Origin: an uncultured Eubacteriales bacterium
GTDB taxonomy: Bacteria; Bacillota; Clostridia; Oscillospirales; Oscillospiraceae
Direction of reading: 5' to 3'
NCBI GenBank assembly: GCA_900546485.1
Contig: URDK01000088.1
Span: 1-10,574, forward strand
DNA length: 10,574 nt
The notes beneath the pieces are model-generated. The model did no database searches and was not told where the DNA came from. It worked only from the letters and a program-made list of their open reading frames with translations. Position numbers and translations under genes: made by a program. Positions 5,074 through 10,574 of this stretch are shown piece by piece (position 1 is the first letter of the stretch; every line of letters starts with the position of its first letter).

Positions 5074-5574
5074 TTGACGCGGGAAGATGAGCTCTTCAGG
5101 AGATTGCGTGAGGGTGACGAGGAGGCGCTGGAGGAGCTTATAATCGGCGCCTATCCGGCAATTTTCCGATACTGTATGTGGCACACGCCCGACAGGCAGA
5201 CGGCTGAAGACGCAGCCCAGGAGACCTTTTTAAAGGCGGTAAGGCATATCGACGCCTATGCGCACCGGGGAAAGTTCAGGGCGTATCTGTACAAGATCGC
5301 GGCAAATACCTGCACCGACCTGCGGCGGCGAAACAGAAGCACCGAGCCCCTTGAGCCGAAGGAATATATGGAGCCCGGCTTTGAACAAGTCGAGTCGGAG
5401 CTCAGCCTGACGCAGCTCATCTCCGCTCTGCCGGAAAAGCAGCGGGAGGTGGTCGTCCTCAGGTATGTCCACGAGCTGAAGCTGAGGGAGATAGCCGAGG
5501 TCCTGGGCGAGCCTCTCCGCACCGTGCAGTCCCGGCTGCGCGCCGCGCTGAAGGCCCTCGAAAAAACACTGTGA
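5074..5574 (+). CDS. ECF-subfamily RNA polymerase sigma factor
   Basis: With a TTG start at 5074 this is a 166-residue ECF (group IV) sigma-70 factor. Region 2 spans about 10-85: DEEALEELIIGAYPAIFRYC, the DAAQETFLKAVRHIDAY helix of region 2.2 and the -10-recognition helix FRAYLYKIAANTCTDLRRR. Region 4 spans about 112-163: LPEKQREVVVLRYVHELKLREIAEVLGEPLRTVQSRLRAALKAL, with the HTH that reads the -35. The TTG is preferred because GGGAGG lies 7 bases upstream and the product then begins MTREDELFRRLREGD, as is usual for the family. An in-frame ATG at 5050 has a GAGAGG directly abutting it and would add eight residues. It is the first gene of a four-gene operon with an ABC transporter, which it probably controls. 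Confidence 0.93.
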   Translation: MTREDELFRRLREGDEEALEELIIGAYPAIFRYCMWHTPDRQTAEDAAQETFLKAVRHIDAYAHRGKFRAYLYKIAANTCTDLRRRNRSTEPLEPKEYMEPGFEQVESELSLTQLISALPEKQREVVVLRYVHELKLREIAEVLGEPLRTVQSRLRAALKALEKTL

Positions 5575-5586
5575 AAGGAGCCGCAA

Positions 5587-6378
5587 ATGAGCAGAAAATT
5601 TGAACACAAACTGAGAGCCGAGCTCGGCTCGCTGCCGCTGCCGGAGCCGCGAGCGGAGCATCTCACGGAGACGGCGGCCCTCAGCCTTGCCGCCTACCGC
5701 TCGCGCAGACCACTGCGGAGAATAGGTGTTCCCGAAATGGTCATGAGCCAGATCCGCTTCATAGCAGCTCCCATATGGGTGCTGCAGGCCGTGATCGTGC
5801 TCTGCATGTGCCTGCTGCTGCATCTGGCCTCCGCCGCGGAGGACTTCGAGGCCGACGGCCCGGCTCTGCTCAGCATGTCCTCTGTTTTTGTCGCCATGAG
5901 CGTGCTGCCCTTCCATGGCCGCTCCCGCAGGTTCAAAATGTGCGAGATCGAGGGCGCGACGAGGGCTTCACATGGAAAGCTGATACTGGCGAAGCTCTGT
6001 GTGCTCGGTTTGGGGGACGCGATATGCCTGGCGGCGCTCTCCTGGGTCTCGGCAGGGCTGCTGACCGGGGCTGCCGGTCTGGTGCTGTCCTGCATAGTAC
6101 TCCCATTTCTGCTGTGCTGCACCGGCGTCCTGTTCATCCTGGACCGCGCGAGAGGGGAACAGGGGATGCTCATCGCACTGGGCTTCGGTCTCGGGCTTGC
6201 GGCGGGGTGCCGCCTGCTGACGGAGGAGCTCGGCGCCGTCATTACCGGGCAGGGCCGGGGCTTTGCCGTGGCTGCCTGTGTGCTACTCACAGCCGCGCTG
6301 GCCCTCGAGTGCCGCAGACTGCTGAGGCAGGCGGCCTGGCCGGACGCTCAGGGAGCGGCGGAATTTCAGGAGGTGTGA
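5587..6378 (+). CDS. Multi-pass membrane protein in anti-sigma position
   Basis: This 263-residue protein has a cytoplasmic N-terminal segment of about 65 residues (MSRKFEHKLRAELGSLPLPEP..., charged and helical) followed by about six hydrophobic helices between residues 57 and 250. A cytoplasmic loop (HGRSRRFKMCEIEGATRASHGKL) separates the second and third. The sequence QIRFIAAPIWVLQ at the entry to the first helix resembles a conserved signature of uncharacterised proteins encoded just after ECF sigma genes and just before ABC transporters in Clostridia (recollection, not a search). The sigma stop codon is 12 bp upstream and AAAGGAG serves as the ribosome binding site. The position fits a membrane-bound anti-sigma factor whose N-terminus holds the sigma factor, but no zinc-binding H-x3-C-x2-C motif is present, so it could instead be a permease subunit of the ABC system. 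Confidence 0.8.
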   Translation: MSRKFEHKLRAELGSLPLPEPRAEHLTETAALSLAAYRSRRPLRRIGVPEMVMSQIRFIAAPIWVLQAVIVLCMCLLLHLASAAEDFEADGPALLSMSSVFVAMSVLPFHGRSRRFKMCEIEGATRASHGKLILAKLCVLGLGDAICLAALSWVSAGLLTGAAGLVLSCIVLPFLLCCTGVLFILDRARGEQGMLIALGFGLGLAAGCRLLTEELGAVITGQGRGFAVAACVLLTAALALECRRLLRQAAWPDAQGAAEFQEV

Positions 6379-6379
6379 T

Positions 6380-7273
6380 ATGGAGCTGGAGATAAGGAGA
6401 CTAAGCAAGCGCTACGGCAAAAAGACGGCCGTGAGCGGCGTCGAGCTTTCGATAACGCCCGGCGTGTGGGGGCTTATAGGGGCCAACGGCGCAGGAAAGA
6501 CGACTCTGATGCGGATGCTTGCGGGCATCCTGCCGCCCAGCTCGGGGCGCGTGCTCTATGACGGCGTGGATATCCGGGATCTGGGCGAGGCATACAGGGA
6601 CGCGTTGGGCTACCTGCCGCAGAGCTTCGGCTTCTACCCCGAGTTCACGGTCACGGACTATCTCGAATACGTGGCTGCGCTCAAGGGCATAGGCAGGCCG
6701 GAGTGCAGAAAAAAGACGGAGGAGCTGCTTGAGCTGCTCAATTTGACCGAGGTGAGGAAAAAGAAGATAAAAAAGCTCTCCGGCGGTATGCAGAGGCGCG
6801 TCGGGATAGCGCAGGCCATGCTGAACGACCCGGATGTGCTCATACTGGATGAGCCGACGGGCGGCCTCGACCCCGGGGAGCGGGTGCGGTTTCGGAATTT
6901 CCTGTCAGAGTTTGCTCAGGGGCGCATAGTGCTCATCTCCACTCATATCGTCTCGGACGTCGAGTATATAGCTGCGCAGAACGTGATAATGAAGGATGGA
7001 AGGGTCATCGGCGCCGGCAAAACGGAGGAGCTGCTTGAGGCCGTTGCAGGCAAGGTGTTTACCGCCGTTATACGGCAGGACGAGCTGCCGCAATATGAGG
7101 AGGCAGTGCGCATCGTGAGCATGAAGGGCGAGCCCGGCGGTCAGGTCGGAGTGCGATATATATCCGATGCCCCGGAGATACCCGGCTCACTCCCGGCAGA
7201 GCCGCGCCTTGAGGACCTGTACCTGTGGCTGTTCAGGCGTGAACCCGCAAGCGGGGAGGGAGAGATATGCTGA
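6380..7273 (+). CDS. ABC transporter ATP-binding protein
   Basis: This 297-residue ATPase has every nucleotide-binding motif: Walker A GANGAGKTT (34-42), Q-loop Q81, signature LSGGM (133-137), Walker B VLILDE (153-158) with the D-loop GGLDP, and the switch histidine H189 (STHI). The first 215 residues form the catalytic domain and the remaining 80 form a C-terminal extension typical of exporters in the drug/lantibiotic resistance and ABC-2 groups (CcmA-like). The start ATG lies 1 bp after the preceding stop, behind a full AGGAGGTG site, which suggests strong expression. The gene overlaps the permease gene by 7 bp. It powers export or removal of a substrate by the downstream membrane partner. 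The substrate is not evident. Confidence 0.97.
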   Translation: MELEIRRLSKRYGKKTAVSGVELSITPGVWGLIGANGAGKTTLMRMLAGILPPSSGRVLYDGVDIRDLGEAYRDALGYLPQSFGFYPEFTVTDYLEYVAALKGIGRPECRKKTEELLELLNLTEVRKKKIKKLSGGMQRRVGIAQAMLNDPDVLILDEPTGGLDPGERVRFRNFLSEFAQGRIVLISTHIVSDVEYIAAQNVIMKDGRVIGAGKTEELLEAVAGKVFTAVIRQDELPQYEEAVRIVSMKGEPGGQVGVRYISDAPEIPGSLPAEPRLEDLYLWLFRREPASGEGEIC

Positions 7274-8529
7274 GAGCCGAATTGAAACGTATCCTCAAAA
7301 CCCGCTCGACCTGGTTCCTCGCGGCCATAGCCCTGCTCATATGCCTGAGCTCCGCCCTTTCGACCGTGAGGCAGGTGGTCAAGTACATAGACCACGACGG
7401 GCATACGGAGATAGTCCGGGGCATCAGTGTGTACGAGGAAAACAGGCAGCGGTATTCCGTCATCCGCGGCGAGGTGACGCCGGAGCTCTTCGCCTCCGCT
7501 GTGGCGCTGCACCACGAGCTGCTGGAGCTCTACGGCACGGATTACGATATACCGCCCGAGATAAGCGACAGAGTGCTGGGACCGTATTCGCCCGTGTACA
7601 CATGGATATTCAACGCATTTTCAGACGAATTCGGCGCGGCCCTGACCTCTGCGGACATCTCTCCCGAGCGGGCTCTGAACTATTACCAGGAGCGGTTGTC
7701 CACTCTGGAGCGGACCCTGAAGGAGAAATACGAGCAGACGCCTCAGGCGGTCGAATACGCCATGTCCCGGCTCAGCACGGAGAGCGGGGATTTCAGTTAC
7801 AGCTACGGCATCGGCTCGACGAGCGCCTTTGCCAACTTCGGCCTTTGCGCGTTTCTTGTGACGCTGATCTGCGTTATCATTGCCGCGCCTGTCTTTTCTT
7901 CCGACTATGCAAGCGGCGCAGACGACATCCTGCGCTGCACAAGACACGGACGTGGGCGGCTCGCCGCGGCAAAAACGGGCTCGGCGCTTCTTATCAGCTC
8001 GGGCGTCTTTGCACTTTGCCTGGGCGTATTTCTGGCGGTTATGTATCTGGCCTTCGGTTTTGACGACATCACCTCGGCGGAGCTGCTGCAGGTGGCATTC
8101 AATCCCCAGGGCCTCGACGCGATGTGTGTGCTGGGGTGGATCGTGCTGTCGGCCGCGCTCTCCTTCCTTGCGACATGCAGCTTTACTCTTTTTTTGTCGT
8201 CGCGTTTTAAAAGTCCACTCGCCGCTCTGGCGCTGTCTGCGGCGGTAGTGCTAATACCAACGGTGATACGCATGTTCATGGCGGGCGGAAGCTTCGGCCG
8301 GGGCTTTGCTGCGGCGGAGGGGAATCTGCTAAATTGGCTACGTGTCTGCCTGCCGTCGGGCGGAGTTTCGCTGACGGGAGCGATGATGGACGAGCTTATG
8401 GGACTGAGGTTTTTGTGGATCGGGAATTTTGTGACCTGGTCGCCATATGTCCTCCTCATTGCCGCTGCGGTACAGATCCCGGTGTGGTTCGGATTGACCG
8501 TGCGCGCATATTGCAGGCACGGCAGCTGA
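7267..8529 (+). CDS. ABC-2-type transporter permease with large extracellular loop
   Basis: This 420-residue protein has one membrane helix at 15-32, a hydrophilic region of about 150 residues (35-185), and then five further hydrophobic helices (near 190-210, 240-262, 285-307, 315-335, 385-408). One helix followed by a large external domain and a C-terminal helix bundle is the architecture of ABC-2-type exporters for antimicrobial peptides and related substrates in Firmicutes. The external region is rich in acidic and aromatic residues (YGTDYDIPPEISD, SPVYTWIFNAFSDEFGAAL), which could bind a substrate. The ATG overlaps the ATPase stop (ATGCTGA), so the two are translationally coupled. No clear terminator follows. 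The neighbouring sigma factor suggests it is made in response to envelope stress. The exact family assignment is inferred from architecture. Confidence 0.85.
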   Translation: MLRAELKRILKTRSTWFLAAIALLICLSSALSTVRQVVKYIDHDGHTEIVRGISVYEENRQRYSVIRGEVTPELFASAVALHHELLELYGTDYDIPPEISDRVLGPYSPVYTWIFNAFSDEFGAALTSADISPERALNYYQERLSTLERTLKEKYEQTPQAVEYAMSRLSTESGDFSYSYGIGSTSAFANFGLCAFLVTLICVIIAAPVFSSDYASGADDILRCTRHGRGRLAAAKTGSALLISSGVFALCLGVFLAVMYLAFGFDDITSAELLQVAFNPQGLDAMCVLGWIVLSAALSFLATCSFTLFLSSRFKSPLAALALSAAVVLIPTVIRMFMAGGSFGRGFAAAEGNLLNWLRVCLPSGGVSLTGAMMDELMGLRFLWIGNFVTWSPYVLLIAAAVQIPVWFGLTVRAYCRHGS

Positions 8530-8556
8530 AAGCAAATACGCCAATTTTTGGGTCGC

Positions 8557-8585
8557 GCATAGGTAAAACGAAACTGCGGATACTA
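8557..8585 (+). promoter_or_regulatory. SigG-type (forespore) promoter of spoVT
   Basis: A GCATA -35 (8557-8561), a 17-bp spacer and GATACTA -10 (8579-8585) match the Bacillus SigG consensus (GHATR, N17-18, CATWHTA) at all but the first base of the -10. The start site would be near 8592, and the AGGAGG of spoVT lies at 8610. In B. subtilis spoVT is transcribed by SigG, so the match is expected biologically. No sigma-A promoter is visible in this gap. Confidence 0.6.
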
Positions 8586-8624
8586 ATTCCTGCAAAAAGA
8601 AATAAAGGCAGGAGGAAAATACAC

Positions 8625-9167
8625 ATGAAAGCCACCGGCATAGTCAGGCGCATAGACGACCTGGGCCGCGTAGTCATCCCGAAAGAAATCCGCCGCACCA
8701 TGCGAATCCGCGAGGGCGACCCGCTGGAGATTTTCACGGACAAGGACGGGGAGGTCATTTTTAAGAAGTACTCGCCTATTGGGGAGCTTTCGGATTTTGC
8801 GGCGCAGATCTGCGACTCGCTGCACAAGTCTACGGACTGCGTGACCGCTGTCTGTGACAGGGACGTCATCATCGCCGTCGCCGGAGGGGGAAAGCGCGAG
8901 CTCTTTGAAAAGCGCGTTTCCCCTGAACTCGAGCAGATAATGGAGTCGCGCCGCGTCTACCGCCACGAGTCCGGCGGGAGCACAGTGCCCGTCACAGACG
9001 GCGAGAGCGGATATTGCGTCTCTGTTGCCGCGCCCGTAATCTCGGAGGGCGACCTCATGGGCTGCGTTATCTTCGCCTCGCCCAAAAACGCTCCGCCATC
9101 CGGCGACGTGGAATACAAGCTAGCCCAGACCGTGGCGTCCTTCCTCGGCAAACAGATGGAGAGCTGA
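8625..9167 (+). CDS. spoVT: Stage V sporulation protein T, forespore transcriptional regulator
   Basis: This 180-residue protein has the two domains of SpoVT. Residues 1-50 are the AbrB-type swapped-hairpin DNA-binding domain, with the signature MKATGIVRRIDDLGRVVIPKEIRRTMRIREGDPLEIF, which is close to Bacillus SpoVT. Residues 55-178 form a GAF-like ligand-binding domain (LCDSLHKSTDCVTAV-type start as ICDSLHKSTDCVTAVCD). Length matches the Bacillus protein (178). SpoVT modulates the SigG regulon in the forespore during late sporulation. The ATG at 8625 follows an AGGAGG (8610-8615), and longer upstream readings of the frame have no site. A SigG-like promoter precedes it. It is followed by a terminator-like hairpin before the Crp-type gene. 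Confidence 0.97.
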   Translation: MKATGIVRRIDDLGRVVIPKEIRRTMRIREGDPLEIFTDKDGEVIFKKYSPIGELSDFAAQICDSLHKSTDCVTAVCDRDVIIAVAGGGKRELFEKRVSPELEQIMESRRVYRHESGGSTVPVTDGESGYCVSVAAPVISEGDLMGCVIFASPKNAPPSGDVEYKLAQTVASFLGKQMES

Positions 9168-9174
9168 GAATGTG

Positions 9175-9212
9175 ATCCCCCTTCCCGAGCCCATTGCGCC
9201 GGGGAGGGGGAT
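9175..9212 (+). terminator. GC-rich hairpin after spoVT, probable weak terminator
   Basis: Inverted arms at 9175-9187 (ATCCCCCTTCCCG) and 9200-9212 (CGGGGAGGGGGAT) pair over 13 bp with one T-G mismatch and a 12-nt loop. Only TTT follows (ggTTTATAAT), so termination is likely partial. The promoter of the next gene is embedded in it: the -35 lies in the loop and the spacer in the right arm. Confidence 0.5.
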
Positions 9213-9222
9213 GGTTTATAAT
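9194..9222 (+). promoter_or_regulatory. Sigma-A promoter of the Crp/Fnr-type gene
   Basis: TTGCGC (9194-9199), 17 bp, then consensus TATAAT (9217-9222) predict initiation near 9229, about 18 nt before the ATG at 9247. This separates vegetative expression of the regulator and thiN from sporulation-specific spoVT. Confidence 0.6.
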
Positions 9223-9246
9223 AACGCTCGAAAGCGAGGTCTCTGC

Positions 9247-9906
9247 ATGGAACTTGAAGCCTTTTTTCCGGGCGTCTGGGACAAGCTGACCGACGTCCAG
9301 CGTCGCGCGCTCGAGGCCGCGGCGTCGCCGCGCCGCCTGGAGGCGGGCGGCCAGATCTCAGGTGCAGGTGAGGAATGCGTCGGGCTGCTGGCAGTGCGCT
9401 CCGGACGCCTGCGTGCATACATAGTCTCCGACGCCGGACGCGAAATAACGCTCTACCGGCTCTTTGAACGCGATATCTGCCTTTTTTCGGCCTCCTGCGT
9501 GATGCGCAGTCTGCAATTTGAGGTTTCGATAGAGGCAGAGCAGGCTTCGGAGCTCTTGGTCGTCTCTCCCGACGTATACAAGCGCGTGATGGAGGAGTCC
9601 GCTCCGCTGGCGAACTATACCAATGAGCTCATGGCCTCGCGCTTTTCGGAGGTCATGTGGCTGGTTGAGCAGATACTTTGGAAGAGCTTTGACCGTCGAC
9701 TTGCGGCGTTTCTGATAGAGGAGTCGGCGCTGGAGGGCGGCGAGGAGCTGCGCATCACGCATGAGCGCATTGCAGCGCATTTGGGTACGGCGCGCGAGGT
9801 GGTTACAAGGATGCTGCGCTATTTCCAGGCTGAAGGACTTGTGAGCATCTCGCGGGGGACAGTGCGCATTGAAAACAGGCGGGGCCTTGAGGCCCTTGCC
9901 GGCTGA
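9247..9906 (+). CDS. Crp/Fnr-family transcriptional regulator
   Basis: This 219-residue regulator has an N-terminal cyclic-nucleotide-binding-type beta barrel (about 30-120: LEAGGQISGAGEECVGLLAVRSGRLRAYIVSDAGREITLYRLFERDICLFSASC), a long dimerisation helix (about 128-155) and a C-terminal winged helix. Its HTH is ITHERIAAHLGTAREVVTRMLRYFQAEGLV (170-199), a clear HTH_Crp signature. Its three cysteines (44, 78, 84) are not the N-terminal Fe-S cluster of Fnr, and the arginine/serine cAMP pocket of Crp is not seen, so the signal is unknown. The ATG at 9247 has a GAGG seven bases upstream and its own promoter ahead. An in-frame GTG at 9172 would put the start inside the spoVT hairpin and is rejected. 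The gene lies 14 bp upstream of thiN, so both are probably cotranscribed. Confidence 0.92.
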   Translation: MELEAFFPGVWDKLTDVQRRALEAAASPRRLEAGGQISGAGEECVGLLAVRSGRLRAYIVSDAGREITLYRLFERDICLFSASCVMRSLQFEVSIEAEQASELLVVSPDVYKRVMEESAPLANYTNELMASRFSEVMWLVEQILWKSFDRRLAAFLIEESALEGGEELRITHERIAAHLGTAREVVTRMLRYFQAEGLVSISRGTVRIENRRGLEALAG

Positions 9907-9920
9907 GAGCGGAGGACTAT

Positions 9921-10574
9921 ATGAAAACCTGTTATATTGTCGCGGCGGCGGAGCTTGCCGCGGAGCGGCTAAAGCCCGGGGAAGGTGATCTGGTGATCGC
10001 CGCGGACGCCGGGCTGAAGCACCTGGCCCGGCTCGGTATAGAGCCGGACATCGCGCTTGGGGATTTCGACTCCCTCGGCTATGTGCCGGAGGCGCCCAGC
10101 GTGGAGGTCTGCCCCGTGCGCAAGGACGACACGGACACCATGGCCGCCCTTAAGCGCGCGCTCGAGCTGGGATACCGGCGTGTGCTCATCTTCGGAGGAC
10201 TCGGCGGGGCGCGATTCGACCACTCACTGGCCAACGTGCAGGCCCTGGCCTGGGCGGATGCGCACGGCATGGAGGCCGTACTCGTCGGCCGGGGCTGCGC
10301 ACTGACCGCCATATCCGACGGAACGACTCTGGAATTCGATGCGCGCTATTCCGGGGATTTTTCCGCTTTCTGCTTTGGGCCCGAGGCCTCCGGTATCTGC
10401 GAGAGCGGGTTGAGCTATTTCCTTGACGACGCTGTTCTCACGCCGGACTTTCCCCTAGCCGTCAGCAACAGCTTCACGGGGGAGCGCGCCCGCATCTCTG
10501 TGGCGCGGGGCAGGCTGATAATCTACTGGCACGACGAGCCCGAGCTGCCGCTGCCCGAACGAAAAAGAGCATAA
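9921..10574 (+). CDS. thiN: Thiamine pyrophosphokinase
   Basis: This 217-residue enzyme transfers pyrophosphate from ATP to thiamine, giving thiamine diphosphate (EC 2.7.6.2) in the cytoplasm. The N-terminal catalytic domain shows the family motifs: IAADAGLKHLARLGIEPDIALGDFDS (26-51, with the metal-binding GDFDS), KDDTDTMAAL (68-77) and GGLGGARFDHSLANVQAL (92-109). The C-terminal half (about 115-205) is the beta-rich thiamine-binding domain. Length is normal for the family, and the stop TAA is the last codon of the window. GGAGG at 9911-9915 precedes the ATG at a 5-nt spacing, and the gene lies 14 bp behind the Crp/Fnr-type regulator. In other Clostridia thiN is often near ribosome-biogenesis genes such as rpe and rsgA; these are not in the window. 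Confidence 0.97.
   Translation: MKTCYIVAAAELAAERLKPGEGDLVIAADAGLKHLARLGIEPDIALGDFDSLGYVPEAPSVEVCPVRKDDTDTMAALKRALELGYRRVLIFGGLGGARFDHSLANVQALAWADAHGMEAVLVGRGCALTAISDGTTLEFDARYSGDFSAFCFGPEASGICESGLSYFLDDAVLTPDFPLAVSNSFTGERARISVARGRLIIYWHDEPELPLPERKRA

Noticed and set aside
7167..8063. 298-codon plus-strand frame across the ATPase and permease genes
   Set aside because: It is rich in Arg, His, Pro and Ala as expected for an out-of-frame reading of GC-rich DNA, and it spans two genes with clear motifs.
8334..8624. Long N-terminal extension of the spoVT frame into the permease gene
   Set aside because: SpoVT homology begins at the ATG at 8625, which has an AGGAGG site; the extension would have to be read inside the permease gene.
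9172..9246. GTG start giving 25 more residues on the Crp/Fnr-type protein
   Set aside because: It lies upstream of the predicted promoter start and in the hairpin arm; the ATG at 9247 has a proper ribosome binding site.

Overview
The window reads as chromosomal DNA from a GC-rich, endospore-forming member of the Clostridia, most like the Oscillospiraceae and relatives. The grounds are Gram-positive style ribosome binding sites (AGGAGG, GGAGGTG), sigma-A promoters, a clear spoVT gene with a SigG-like promoter, and an ECF sigma/ABC operon of a kind found in gut Firmicutes. I see no rRNA, tRNA, CRISPR array, insertion sequence or phage gene. This species call is inference from sequence style only.

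Layout. (1) 1-466, minus: 5' part of a membrane sensor with a histidine-kinase-type extracellular jelly-roll domain, cut by the window edge. (2) 493-2028, plus: a secreted, Pro/Glu/Thr-rich surface protein that starts only 26 bp from the sensor start and ends in a strong terminator. (3) 2066-2752, minus: an OmpR/PhoB-type response regulator with its own sigma-A promoter and a tandem 11-bp-phased TGTGAC repeat just upstream. Genes 1-3 look like a two-component system split around a surface-protein gene.

(4) 2865-3434, minus: a TetR-family repressor, divergent from (5) a three-gene operon at 3559-4807 that encodes a 4-TM protein with an internal duplication, a roughly 6-TM protein of unknown function, and a 68-residue amphipathic protein with 11-residue repeats. 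The divergent intergenic region carries overlapping promoters flanked by two matching CAAC-N4-GTTG palindromes. These are very likely the repressor's operators, so the locus looks like a self-contained, repressor-controlled membrane module of unknown function. It closes with a perfect 13-bp-stem terminator.

(6) 5074-8529, plus: a tightly packed operon of an ECF sigma factor, a multi-TM protein in the position of an anti-sigma factor, an ABC ATPase and an ABC-2-type permease with a large extracellular loop. It is probably an envelope-stress or antimicrobial-peptide response/export unit. (7) 8625-10574, plus: spoVT (forespore regulator), a Crp/Fnr-family regulator with its own promoter embedded in a terminator-like hairpin, and thiN (thiamine pyrophosphokinase), which ends exactly at the window edge.

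The main candidates for undescribed biology are the TetR-controlled membrane module with its paired operators, the split two-component/surface-protein locus, and the ECF-ABC operon. All functional statements rest on motif recognition; no database search was possible.
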